Positions 8,216 through 16,105 of a stretch of DNA of 64,000 bases are shown here, in pieces. The notes below the pieces were generated by a model. The model worked only from the letters and a program-made list of their open reading frames with translations, did not search any database and was not told the DNA's origin. Location of the stretch: NCBI RefSeq assembly GCF_014212055.1, contig NZ_JACJVO010000016.1, positions 136,143-200,142 of the forward strand. The letters are read 5' to 3'. The stretch's first letter is position 1; every line of letters begins with the position of its first letter. The stretch comes from Cohnella zeiphila. GTDB taxonomy: Bacteria > Bacillota > Bacilli > Paenibacillales > Paenibacillaceae. The translations under genes were made by a program, and so were the position numbers.

Positions 8216-8233
8216 GGGAGCCGGAGGTTTTTT
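8193..8233 (+). terminator. Terminator overlapping the gene's 3' end
   Basis: The arms AACCTCCGGTCCCTC and GAGGGAGCCGGAGGTT pair, with one unpaired base, and are followed by TTTTTTG. The TGA stop at 8213-8215 sits at the loop and first stem bases, so the stem is partly coding. Confidence 0.9.
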
Positions 8234-8339
8234 GTTAGGGGGCGGAACGGTTCAAACTCTGTCTCGGCCGAATCCGGCATTGCGCCCGGAATAGCGGAAG
8301 CCGGTCCGCAACCTTCGGGCGGCCGCTTCCGTTAAGGAG

Positions 8340-8894
8340 TCATCGAGAGGAGGAGTCGCGAGGCCGTTTCGGCTTGCGGGGGAACAACGTGTAGCTGAAG
8401 CTGATAAGGAAGTCGATGCCCAGCACGAACGACCACAGCTTGACGGTCTCAACCAATGCGCGGGTGCGCTCCTCGTCGCCGATCAGCGCGACCATTCCTA
8501 GCAGAATGGCGCTGCCGATCGCCCAAGCCAGTCCATGGCGGTACCAGAGACTCCGCTCGCGTCTGGCGTGCTCTTCCCCAGCCTTAGGCGGCTTGACGGG
8601 GGCGGGCCCGCCCGCGAACCGGTGGGCGAAACGGACGTCGGCCCAGCGGATCATCGAATGTCCATAGGCGATGGAGACGCCGATGTAAATGGCCGACAAG
8701 CCGTGAACCGCTCCGGCTTCTGCGCCATGGCGCAAATCGATCGCCGCGGCGGCGAGCAGCGCGGCGTCGATGGCGGGCGTGCAGATCAGCAGAACGGCTC
8801 CCGTCTTCTTGAGCGGCAGCAAGTAGCGGCAAGCCAGGCCCGCCAGCACGAATACCCAGAAAGCCAGTTCGCACGCGACGATCGCCGCAAACAT
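8340..8894 (-). CDS. YmcC-like multi-pass membrane protein, unknown function
   Basis: This 184-residue protein has about five hydrophobic segments: two pairs before residue 90, a charged cytoplasmic stretch (about 93-118, KPPKAGEEHARRERS), then two more helices and a basic tail. The sequence AIYIGVSIAYGHSMIRWADVRFAHRF resembles the uncharacterised YmcC family of Bacillus; I recall the pattern but cannot confirm it. It is divergently transcribed from a TetR regulator across a symmetric promoter/operator, so it is the probable target of that repressor. Confidence 0.55.
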   Translation of the reverse strand: MFAAIVACELAFWVFVLAGLACRYLLPLKKTGAVLLICTPAIDAALLAAAAIDLRHGAEAGAVHGLSAIYIGVSIAYGHSMIRWADVRFAHRFAGGPAPVKPPKAGEEHARRERSLWYRHGLAWAIGSAILLGMVALIGDEERTRALVETVKLWSFVLGIDFLISFSYTLFPRKPKRPRDSSSR

Positions 8895-8935
8895 CGTTTC
8901 ACCTTCTTTTTAATACAAATGTATGATTTAAGCCA

Positions 8936-8973
8936 TTATAGCACGATTGTATTAAAAAACAACCGTGCTATAA
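8936..8973. promoter_or_regulatory. Divergent overlapping promoters within an inverted repeat
   Basis: TTATAGCACG (8936-8945) and CGTGCTATAA (8964-8973) form a perfect 10-bp inverted repeat with an 18-bp spacer. The plus strand has TTGTAT (8947-8952), 16 bp, TATAAT (8969-8974) toward tetR. The minus strand has TTGTTT (8962-8957), 16 bp, TATAAT (8940-8935) toward the membrane protein. Each arm thus covers one -10 box, and one bound dimer pair would shut both promoters. Confidence 0.75.
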
Positions 8974-8980
8974 TAAGTCC

Positions 8981-9586
8981 ATGCCTAAAATCGTCAATCA
9001 CGAGGAAAGAAAAGAACATATCGCCGAAGCCGTCTGGCGCGTCATCCGAAAAGACGGGCTCGACGGCGTATCCGTCCGAAGGGTGGCGGACGAAGCCGGT
9101 CTCTCTCTCGGGGCGCTGCGGTATTACTTCGATGCCCAGGACGAGCTTCTCGCCTATTCCATGAGGCTCATCTCCCATCGGGCGAACGAGCGAATCCGCA
9201 ATCTGCCGGACACCGGGGAACCGCGCGAGCGAATCGAGAGAATCATCGCGGAGCTGCTGCCGCTCGACGGGGTCCGCACCGCGGAAGCCGAAGTTTGGTT
9301 CGCGTTCGTCGGCAAGGCTCTCTCCGATCCGGCCATCGGAGCACTCAGCCGCGAGGTTCATGACGAGCTCTACGAAGGTTTTCGAAGCATGGTCGACCCG
9401 CTCGTCTCGTTGAAGCTGGCGAAGGACGGAATCGACGCCGACCGGGAGACCAAACGGCTTCATGCGCTGGTCGACGGACTCGTTCTGCACCGGATCGCGT
9501 TCCCCGAACGGATTCGGAGCGAAGAGCTGATGTCCATCGTCTCCCTCCATTTGGACAGCCTTCTGAAGGAGCCGGACCGCCGATAA
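8981..9586 (+). CDS. TetR/AcrR-family repressor
   Basis: This 201-residue protein has an N-terminal HTH (about residues 8-53). It contains IAEAVWRVIRKDGLDGVSVRRVADEAGLSLGALRYYF, the standard TetR recognition helix, and a helical ligand-binding domain of the BetI/PksA (TetR_C_6) type. It probably represses itself and the divergent membrane protein through the inverted repeat that covers both -10 boxes. The ligand is unknown. The start follows AATAAGTCC directly after the promoter, so the leader is very short and lacks a clear Shine-Dalgarno site. Confidence 0.85.
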   Translation: MPKIVNHEERKEHIAEAVWRVIRKDGLDGVSVRRVADEAGLSLGALRYYFDAQDELLAYSMRLISHRANERIRNLPDTGEPRERIERIIAELLPLDGVRTAEAEVWFAFVGKALSDPAIGALSREVHDELYEGFRSMVDPLVSLKLAKDGIDADRETKRLHALVDGLVLHRIAFPERIRSEELMSIVSLHLDSLLKEPDRR

Positions 9587-9593
9587 TTTCATG

Positions 9594-9631
9594 CAAAAAA
9601 AGAAGAGTCTCGGCGCGGGCCGAAACTCTCC
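9594..9631 (-). terminator. Terminator of the NlpC/P60 gene
   Basis: On the minus strand AGAGTTTCGG and CCGAGACTCT pair around CCCGCG, followed by TCTTTTTTTG. It lies 27 bp past the stop of the wall hydrolase gene and also faces the tetR 3' end. Confidence 0.85.
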
Positions 9632-9657
9632 TTCGTCTGACGGATAAAGCGGACAGA

Positions 9658-10686
9658 TTACAGGGCGCTGCCTCCGAACAGGAACCGGTATTCCCAATGC
9701 TTGCCCGCGATCGAATCGACGCGGACGCCGCCGGATTCCTTCGAATAGGTCTGCAGGATCTTTCCGTCGCCCAGATAAATGCCGACATGGGAAATCCGCG
9801 TGCTGAACGGCTGTTTAGAGGTGTAGCTGGATGCGCTTGTCCCTTTGTAGTCCATGAAAAACATCAAATCGCCGCGTTTCAGCTGCTTCCAGTCGGTCGT
9901 GACCTGCGAATGGCTGCGCACATAGTCGCCCTGGCCTCTGGAATCGGCGGGAAGCGTAATGCCCAGCGCGTCTTTGAACGCCTGGCGCACGAAGTCCGAG
10001 CAATCGAAGGTCGTCGTCGTGCTGCGGCTAGAACCGTATTCGTACGGCGTGCCGAGATATTTCATGCCGGCCGCGATCACCGCTTCGACCTGCGCGGAAG
10101 CATCCGCCTGGCCGGTGCCGCTGCCGGAGCTGCCGTTATTGGAGCTGCCTCCCGTCGTCGGAGTCGAGACCGCTCCGGTCAAAGATATGTATTTGGAGGA
10201 TGTGCTGACGTACCCGGTTTGTCCGTCCGGTGCGGTAACCGCGTACCAGTAGGAGTTGACCTGTCCGGTAACGGTTACGGCCTCGGCTTTCTTCAAGTAG
10301 CGGATCAGCTTGCCGGACGTGGAAGGGGCTTCGCGCAGCGATACTGTCGAGACAATGACGGCGTTTGTGCCCGCGCTCGTGCCGGGAGCCGGATTGGCAG
10401 ACGGGCTTGAGACTTGCTTCACGTATTTATCGCTGGAAGATACATATCCGACTCGTCCGCTGGAATCCTGCACTTTCCACCAGTAATTATTCGTCTTTTC
10501 CAACAGTTCTACCGTTTCGCCGGGCTTCAAATACCGGACCATGCCGGACAAAGTGCTGGGCGCCGTCCGAAAACTCACAGTTGCTACGACGGAAGCTTGT
10601 CCCGCATTCGCGGACGCGCTTGCCGTTACGGGAATCGAAGCCGCGAGAGCCGCAGCCGTCAAAGCGATCAACAAATTCCTTCTCAA
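9658..10686 (-). CDS. Secreted SH3 (x2) - NlpC/P60 peptidoglycan endopeptidase
   Basis: The protein has 342 residues from a TTG start at 10686, chosen because GGAGGG lies 6 bp upstream and an ideal signal peptide begins there (RRNLLIALTAAALAASIPVTASA). It then has two bacterial SH3 domains (about 30-95 and 110-170, each with a GYVS core), a Ser/Gly linker, and an NlpC/P60 domain. The catalytic Cys229 lies in TFDCSDFVRQ and His300 in SHVGIYLG. It probably cleaves gamma-D-Glu-diaminopimelate bonds in peptidoglycan outside the cell. TATAAT at 10753-10748 is a likely -10 box. Confidence 0.88.
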   Translation of the reverse strand: MRRNLLIALTAAALAASIPVTASASANAGQASVVATVSFRTAPSTLSGMVRYLKPGETVELLEKTNNYWWKVQDSSGRVGYVSSSDKYVKQVSSPSANPAPGTSAGTNAVIVSTVSLREAPSTSGKLIRYLKKAEAVTVTGQVNSYWYAVTAPDGQTGYVSTSSKYISLTGAVSTPTTGGSSNNGSSGSGTGQADASAQVEAVIAAGMKYLGTPYEYGSSRSTTTTFDCSDFVRQAFKDALGITLPADSRGQGDYVRSHSQVTTDWKQLKRGDLMFFMDYKGTSASSYTSKQPFSTRISHVGIYLGDGKILQTYSKESGGVRVDSIAGKHWEYRFLFGGSAL

Positions 10687-11060
10687 TGTACACCCTCCGG
10701 TTTCTGCCAATCTCCAGATGTCTTCCTCTGGGCGGTATTCCTCCCTCATTATAGGGGGACTGGGTAGGGGTTCCATGAGACGGATATCATAGCGGCCGTT
10801 TCTTTCATGGGAAAATAGATCCAACTCTCTTCTAGGCACAAAGAACAGGATCACGCTGACCTTGCGGTTTTCTGTTTTTTTCATCCCTGCATTTACCATT
10901 CCGTTTACAAAAAAATACCTCCTCTATCCGAACCACCTTTTGGAAAATGAGAGCAGATAACGGTATAACCGGCTAGAGATTCCCAGAAAGAAAAGACCCG
11001 GGCGGCCGTCGCGCGGGTCTTCGCCATCCCTTTTCTTCTCCTGACTCCGGCCGGATTAGG
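10687..11060. other. Intergenic region, promoter side of the wall hydrolase
   Basis: No independent gene is convincing here. An in-frame MKKTENRKVS segment upstream of the hydrolase start is open but would bury the signal peptide, so I leave it out. The region holds the hydrolase -10 box (TATAAT, 10753-10748), A/T-rich sequence, and the terminator of the next minus-strand gene at 10986-11021. I looked for a ydaO-type c-di-AMP riboswitch and saw none. Confidence 0.5.
10986..11021 (-). terminator. Terminator of the hypothetical gene at 11061
   Basis: On the minus strand AAGACCCG and CGGGTCTT pair around a GC-rich loop, followed by TTCTTTC. It lies 40 bp past the stop codon. Confidence 0.75.
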
Positions 11061-11669
11061 TCATTCGTCGCACGGACTTTCCGAACCGCGGTGCGGAAGG
11101 TCCGAAGAGGCAGACGATTCTTCGGCCTCCAGCCGCGCTTCCAGAAGCCCGTCGATCCTGTCGGCCAGCTTGCGGTGATCGCTCTGCCACTTCCGGACCT
11201 CGGCGGGGTCGGCTGCGCCGTCCCATTCCTCCATTACGTCGAGAACGAGCTCCCACTTCCACTCGTTCAGCTCCGCCAAATGGGCGAACGACTGCAAGAT
11301 CGGGCCCGCTTCCAAGCGTACGGTTCCGGCCGCCGCTGCTCTTTCCTCCAGACGAAGCAGCTCTTCCAAATACCGATAGAGAGCCCCGTCGAGCCGAATC
11401 AACGCCGGCACGAAAACTTCGCGGATCGCAGCGGCCTCGCGATTGCGCGGCTTTCCTTCCGGCCGTTCATCCGCGCCGCTTTCCCGCCATCGGACCATCT
11501 CTTGACCGGCAACCGCGCGGGCCAGCTTCTTCAGCAGCAGTCCTTCCGTCCGGACGATCGCGTCGAGCCGGTTGGCGGCTTGAATCCCGATCCGAGAACC
11601 GTCCGCAAGTCCCTGACCGGTCATGGCTCTCGTCTTGTCGGCTTCGGCCCGAACCTGAAGGGCAAGCAC
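11061..11669 (-). CDS. Hypothetical helical protein
   Basis: The protein has 202 residues from a GTG at 11669. It is strongly helical and charged, rich in Leu, Ala, Glu and Arg, with probable coiled-coil segments (YRYLEELLRLEERAAAAG and a C-terminal RIDGLLEARLEAEESS). There is no signal peptide or membrane helix. I do not recognise the family. An AGGA lies 7 bp before the GTG, but the frame stays open to an ATT at 11747 that has a better site (GGGAGG, 7 bp), so the true product may carry 26 more residues. It is followed by its own terminator. Confidence 0.6.
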   Translation of the reverse strand: MLALQVRAEADKTRAMTGQGLADGSRIGIQAANRLDAIVRTEGLLLKKLARAVAGQEMVRWRESGADERPEGKPRNREAAAIREVFVPALIRLDGALYRYLEELLRLEERAAAAGTVRLEAGPILQSFAHLAELNEWKWELVLDVMEEWDGAADPAEVRKWQSDHRKLADRIDGLLEARLEAEESSASSDLPHRGSESPCDE

Positions 11670-11847
11670 CGATTCTTCCTGCGCAATCGACAGAAGCCCG
11701 CCCGCGGCAGATGAGATCGGGCCTCGCCCGGACTGTTTATCGGAAATATCGAGTCCTCCCTTCGATCATGCCGCGAGTTCTCCGGCTATTCTCATAAGTA
11801 TGGGCGAACCCTTCGGATATTCGCTTAGCCGCGCGCCCGGCCGGCAC

Positions 11848-11908
11848 AAAAAAAGAACCTGCGGCAACAAGCGCCGCAGGCCAATTTATTTATCAAAAGG
11901 GGGGTCAT
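11848..11908 (-). ncRNA. Candidate C-rich small RNA, copy A
   Basis: A predicted RNA of about 61 nt starts 6 nt after a TACAAT -10 box. It begins ATGACCCCCCTTTTGAT, has an A/U-rich middle, then a terminator stem CCTGCGGC / GCCGCAGG followed by TTCTTTTTTTG. The same elements in the same order and spacing recur at 40650-40713 on the other strand. Shared 5' end, shared terminator stem and shared promoter, with a diverged middle, argue for a real RNA gene family. An unpaired C-run is the usual seed of Gram-positive sRNAs that pair with ribosome sites. The exact 5' end is inferred from the -10 box. Confidence 0.6.
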
Positions 11909-11914
11909 AGATAC

Positions 11915-11968
11915 ATTGTACAAATCGACCCTGAATGAAACATGAATCGCAGATTACATTTGTGTTTC
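11915..11968 (-). promoter_or_regulatory. Promoter of sRNA copy A with 11-bp spaced boxes
   Basis: TACAAT lies at 11920-11915. Upstream on the minus strand four hexamers start exactly 11 bp apart: GAAACA (11968), GTAATC (11957), TTCATG (11946) and TTCAGG (11935). The gap from the last box to the -10 is 9 bp. Copy B has the same arrangement. Spacing and placement resemble binding of an OmpR/PhoB-type response regulator such as PhoP (TTHAYA repeats); the identity of the regulator is inference. Confidence 0.5.
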
Positions 11969-11992
11969 AAATAATTAGGAATAACTGGGAGA

Positions 11993-13612
11993 TTACGCCG
12001 GAAGCATGCGAGCGCGAAGCTCTTTGATTTCCGGGCTCTCCAAATATTCGTCGTACGTCGTCATCCGATCGATAAGGCCGTTCGGCGTAATCTCGATGAT
12101 GCGGTTGGCGATCGTCTGGATGAACTGATGGTCATGCGACGTGAAGATGATCGTCTCCTCGGTATCGACGAGCCCGTTGTTGAGCGCCGTGATCGATTCG
12201 AGATCGAGGTGGTTCGTCGGCTCGTCGAGCAGCAGCACGTTCGCGCCGGTCAACATCATCTTCGCCAGCATGCAGCGGACCTTCTCGCCCCCGGACAGCA
12301 CGGAAGCCTTCTTGAGCGCCTCGTCGCCGGAGAACAGCATCCGTCCGAGGAAGCCGCGGATGAACGATTCGTCCTGGTCCTTCGAGTATTGGCGCAGCCA
12401 GTCGACGATCGACAGCTCGACGCCTTCGAAGTATTCGGCATTGTCTTTCGGGAAGTACGCCTGGGTAATCGTCACGCCCCAAGTGACCGAGCCGGAATCC
12501 GGCGTCAGCTCGCCGGCCAGCACCTGGAACAGCGCGGACTTGGCGATGCCGTTCGGACCGACGAGCGCGATCTTGTCGCCCTTGTTCACGACGAACGAGA
12601 CGCCGTCCAGCACCTTCTCCCCTTCGATCGTCAGAGAGACGTTGTCGACGGTGACGATCTGCTTGCCCGCCTCGCGCTCCGGCTTGAAGTTGATGAACGG
12701 ATACTTCCGGTTCGACGGCCGGATGTCGTCGAGACTGATCTTATCGAGCATCTTGCGGCGGCTTGTCGCTTGCTTCGCCTTCGACTTGTTCGCGGAGAAG
12801 CGTTGGATGAACGCCTGCAGTTCCTTGATCTTGTCTTCCTTCTTCTTGTTCTGGTCGCGCGCGAGCTGGAGCGCCAGCTGGCTCGACTCGTACCAGAAAT
12901 CGTAGTTGCCGACATACAGCTGGATCTTGCCGAAGTCGATATCCGCGATATGGGTACAAACCTGGTTCAGGAAGTGACGGTCGTGGGAAACGACGATGAC
13001 GGTGCCTTCGTAGCCGGACAGGAAATCTTCCAGCCAGTTGATCGACTCGATGTCCAAGTGGTTCGTCGGCTCGTCGAGCAGAAGGATGTTCGGACGGCCG
13101 AACAGCGCCTGGGCGAGCAGCACGCGAACTTTCTCGTTGCCGCCGAGCTCCGCCATCTTCTTGTCATGGAGCTCGGTCGTAATGCCGAGACCGTTCAGCA
13201 TCTCCGCCGCGTCGCTCTCGGCTTCCCAGCCGTTCATCTCGGCGAATTCGGCTTCCAGCTCGCCGGCCCTCATGCCGTCTTCGTCGGTGAAGTCGGCCTT
13301 GGCGTAGATCGCGTCTTTTTCCTTCATCACTTTGTACAGGCGGTCGTAACCCATGATGACCGTCTCGAGCACGCCGAATTCGTCGTACTCGAAGTGGTTC
13401 TGCTTGAGCACCGCGAGACGCTCTCCCGGCGTGATGTGCACTTCGCCCGACGAGGGCTCCACTTCGCCGGACAAAATTTTGAGGAACGTCGATTTGCCCG
13501 CCCCGTTCGCTCCGATCAAGCCGTAGCAGTTGCCGGGGGTAAACTTGATGTTGACGTCCTCGAACAACGGACGCTTGCCGTACCTGAGACTGATGCCGCT
13601 TGCGCTAATCAT
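11993..13612 (-). CDS. ABC-F family ATPase (YbiT/YkpA-like)
   Basis: This 539-residue soluble protein has two ABC domains and no membrane part. The first has Walker A GANGAGKS (34-41), LGGNEKVRVLLAQALF and LLLDEPTNHLD. The second has LSGGEKVRCMLAKMML and a second LLLDEPTNHLD. The inter-domain linker is rich in Lys (SANKSKAKQATSRRK). ABC-F proteins act on the ribosome as translation factors or antibiotic-protection proteins; YbiT-type members are housekeeping. The second Walker A reads GPNGIAKS, with Ala where the last loop Gly is usual. It lies downstream of the MBL gene in the same orientation. Confidence 0.88.
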   Translation of the reverse strand: MISASGISLRYGKRPLFEDVNIKFTPGNCYGLIGANGAGKSTFLKILSGEVEPSSGEVHITPGERLAVLKQNHFEYDEFGVLETVIMGYDRLYKVMKEKDAIYAKADFTDEDGMRAGELEAEFAEMNGWEAESDAAEMLNGLGITTELHDKKMAELGGNEKVRVLLAQALFGRPNILLLDEPTNHLDIESINWLEDFLSGYEGTVIVVSHDRHFLNQVCTHIADIDFGKIQLYVGNYDFWYESSQLALQLARDQNKKKEDKIKELQAFIQRFSANKSKAKQATSRRKMLDKISLDDIRPSNRKYPFINFKPEREAGKQIVTVDNVSLTIEGEKVLDGVSFVVNKGDKIALVGPNGIAKSALFQVLAGELTPDSGSVTWGVTITQAYFPKDNAEYFEGVELSIVDWLRQYSKDQDESFIRGFLGRMLFSGDEALKKASVLSGGEKVRCMLAKMMLTGANVLLLDEPTNHLDLESITALNNGLVDTEETIIFTSHDHQFIQTIANRIIEITPNGLIDRMTTYDEYLESPEIKELRARMLPA

Positions 13613-13638
13613 GAATTAAGATCATCCTTTGCTTTTGG

Positions 13639-14586
13639 TTATTCGGTCGCCGCATGGGCTTGAAACCGCATGGTCTCGCCGTGATGCAGCAGGAACATCC
13701 TGTCTTCGGGAATATCCATCCGCAGCCTCGCAGCCTCCAGCCGCTCGAGCGCCTCCTTCGGCGTGTCGTCGGCCAGCTTGAACGAGCCGTAATGCATCGG
13801 CACGAAATACTTCGCTCCTACGTCGAGGTAAGCCTGCAGCGCCTCCTCGGGACTGACGTGCTCCTCGGCCATAAACCATTCCGGGTCATAGGCCCCGATC
13901 GGCAGCAAAGCCACGTCGATCTCGAAGCGGCGTCCGATCTCCTCGAAGCCTCGGAAGTAGCCGCTGTCTCCGGCGAAGTAGACGGTAGGGCCGTGCCGGC
14001 ATTCGATCACCCAGCCTCCCCAGTGGGAATTGTTCATGTCCCAGGGGTTGCGCCGGGCCCAATGCTGGGCGGGGACGAAGGTGAACTTGACGCCGTGGAA
14101 GACGCAATCTTCCCACCAGTGCTTCTCTTCGACTTGGCGGAAGCCTTTGAGCAGCATTTTCTTGCGAAGGCCCGCCGGCACCATCAGCCTCTTGGTCCCC
14201 CGCAGCCTGCGCAGGGAAGAGACGTGCAGATGATCGTAATGGGAGTGGGAGACCAAGACGACATCGACGGGCGGCATATCCGCGAGCTTGACGCCGGGCG
14301 GGGCCAGCCGCTTCTGAAGCGCCATTCGGCGCGCCCACACCGGATCGGTCACAATATTCAGGCCGCCTATCTGAATCAGGAACGTGGAGTGCCCGATCCA
14401 GGTAATCGACGGCTCGGTGCGGTTATGTTGGAGAAAAGCCAGGTCCGGTCTCGTATTCGGAATGCAATCGGCATAATCTTTCGAACGCATCTTGCTTAGT
14501 CGGTCCTGCCGCCACCGGGCGAACCTGTGCCTTCCCGCGCGGACGGCTCCGGCGGAGTCCAGGTTGCCGAAGCGATTTTTGCGCAT
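13639..14586 (-). CDS. MBL-fold hydrolase, NAPE-PLD/UlaG type
   Basis: This 315-residue metallo-beta-lactamase-fold protein has ITWIGHSTFLIQIGGLNIVTDPVW (61-84) and the metal site HSHYDH (114-119). Further ligand regions follow: FVPAQHWARRNPWDMN, YFAGDSGYF and PMHYGSF. This arrangement matches NAPE-phospholipase D-like and UlaG-like hydrolases; the natural substrate is unknown. The ATG at 14586 follows GGAGGGATCTC. It lies 26 bp upstream of the ABC-F gene and probably shares its transcript. Confidence 0.82.
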   Translation of the reverse strand: MRKNRFGNLDSAGAVRAGRHRFARWRQDRLSKMRSKDYADCIPNTRPDLAFLQHNRTEPSITWIGHSTFLIQIGGLNIVTDPVWARRMALQKRLAPPGVKLADMPPVDVVLVSHSHYDHLHVSSLRRLRGTKRLMVPAGLRKKMLLKGFRQVEEKHWWEDCVFHGVKFTFVPAQHWARRNPWDMNNSHWGGWVIECRHGPTVYFAGDSGYFRGFEEIGRRFEIDVALLPIGAYDPEWFMAEEHVSPEEALQAYLDVGAKYFVPMHYGSFKLADDTPKEALERLEAARLRMDIPEDRMFLLHHGETMRFQAHAATE

Positions 14587-14803
14587 GAGATCCCTCCGGG
14601 TGATGTGTTCCCCTCTAATATAGCAGGAAACGAGCGATTGTACCAATGCATGGAGAAGCCCGATTCGCGGAAAACCGTGCCCATCCGGGATCCGGCGGTC
14701 TTCGGACCGCGAGAACTTCCCGAACATTTGGCACTTCGGCTCCGGTTGAGTTAATGTAAGAAGTGAGGATAAACGCCTTCACACCATAAGGGAGGGGATC
14801 ACG

Positions 14804-15988
14804 TTGAAGCTGTTGTCGATCGAACCGACGCCGAGCCCGAACTCGATGAAGCTGAACTTGGACGAGAAGCTGCCGCTCGGGGAGCGTCATACGTATACGC
14901 AGGACCGCAAGGATCAGGCTCCGGCTTTTTATCGGAAGCTGCTGGAGATCGACGGAGTCAAAAGCGTGTTCCGCGCCGCCGACTTCGCCGCCGTCGACCG
15001 CCGTCCGAACAAGGATTGGGCGGTCATCCTGGGCGCCGTCCGCGAGCTGTTCGGAGAAGGCGGCGCGGCCGGCGCCGCGGCGGGCGGCGTGGAAGCCGGA
15101 GGGTACGGGGAGTCGTTCGTGCTCGTGCAGATGTTCCGGGGCATTCCGATGCAGATCCGGGTGCGCACGGGAAGCCAGGAGGCTCGCGCGGCGCTGCCGG
15201 AAAAGTTCGCGGCCGCGGTGAGCGAAGCGGCGGGAGCGACGATGATCCGCGAGCGCAAGCTGGAGGAGCTCGGCGTCCGGTACGGCGAGCCGCAGGAGAT
15301 CTTGGACGAGGTGGCGCGCGAGCTGGACGCCGCGTACACCGAGGAGCGCCTGCGCGAGCTGGTCGCGCAGGCGCAAGCGACGGCGGCGGGAGGCGAGGCT
15401 GCGGCCGCGCCTCCGGAGGCGCCGGCGCCGCTGGCGCGCGAGGAGCTCGAAGAGCGGCTGCGCGCGCCCGACTGGCAGGAGCGCTACGCGGCGCTGGCGC
15501 GCATGAAGCCCGACGCCGGGCAGCTCCCGCTGCTGGCGCTGGCCGTGCGCGACGCGCACGTATCGGTGCGCAGGCTCGCCGTGGTGTACCTCGGCGACCT
15601 GCGCATCCCGGAGGCGCTGCCGCACCTGTTCGGCGCGCTTAAGGATTCGTCGCCGGCCGTGCGGCGTACCGCCGGCGACACGCTGTCCGATCTGGGCGAC
15701 CCCGCCGCGATCGGACCGATGGTGGAGGCGCTCGCGGACGCGAACAAGCTCGTTCGCTGGCGAGCGGCCCGCTTTCTTTACGAGGCCGGCGACGATACGG
15801 CCTTGGAGGCGCTCGAGCGCGTCGCCGCTACCGAGCCCGAATTCGAAGTGAAGCTCCAGGCCGAGATGGCCGTCGCCCGCATTCGCAGCGGCGAGGAGGC
15901 GGCCGGCTCCGTCTGGCAGCAGATGACCCGGCACCGCGAGCAGGAGCAAGCGTCCGGGCACGCTCGCGACGGAGAGTCGTCTGTTTGA
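14804..15988 (+). CDS. CvfC-like protein, Nfu N-domain plus HEAT repeats
   Basis: The protein has 394 residues from a TTG start 7 bp after GGGAGGGG. Residues 1-85 form an Nfu/NifU N-terminal scaffold-like domain (SIEPTPSPNSMKLNLDEKLP). A middle domain covers about 90-200. Residues about 225-375 are HEAT/PBS-lyase-type helical repeats (LGDLRIPEALPHLFGAL, LSDLGDPAAIGPMVEAL). This is the conserved virulence factor C architecture found across Bacillales. The function is unknown; scaffolding or protein-protein interaction is likely. The gene is markedly GC-rich in its centre. Confidence 0.8.
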   Translation: MKLLSIEPTPSPNSMKLNLDEKLPLGERHTYTQDRKDQAPAFYRKLLEIDGVKSVFRAADFAAVDRRPNKDWAVILGAVRELFGEGGAAGAAAGGVEAGGYGESFVLVQMFRGIPMQIRVRTGSQEARAALPEKFAAAVSEAAGATMIRERKLEELGVRYGEPQEILDEVARELDAAYTEERLRELVAQAQATAAGGEAAAAPPEAPAPLAREELEERLRAPDWQERYAALARMKPDAGQLPLLALAVRDAHVSVRRLAVVYLGDLRIPEALPHLFGALKDSSPAVRRTAGDTLSDLGDPAAIGPMVEALADANKLVRWRAARFLYEAGDDTALEALERVAATEPEFEVKLQAEMAVARIRSGEEAAGSVWQQMTRHREQEQASGHARDGESSV

Positions 15989-16008
15989 TGACATAGCGGA
16001 TCCAAACG

Positions 16009-16042
16009 AGCCATCCCTTTTTTAACGGGATGGCTTCTTTTG
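16009..16042 (+). terminator. Terminator of the CvfC-like gene
   Basis: AGCCATCCC and GGGATGGCT form a 9-bp stem followed by TCTTTTG, 20 bp after the stop codon. Confidence 0.85.
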
Positions 16043-16105
16043 TCGTTTCGGAGACGGAGCGGCTTCTTCCTCGTCGTCTCTTCCCCCAGCCCGAATCGGG
16101 GGCCG

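Noticed and set aside
10687-10899. A longer N-terminus for the NlpC/P60 protein starting upstream of 10686
   Set aside because: It would place more than 60 charged residues before an ideal signal peptide, while the TTG at 10686 has a good ribosome site.
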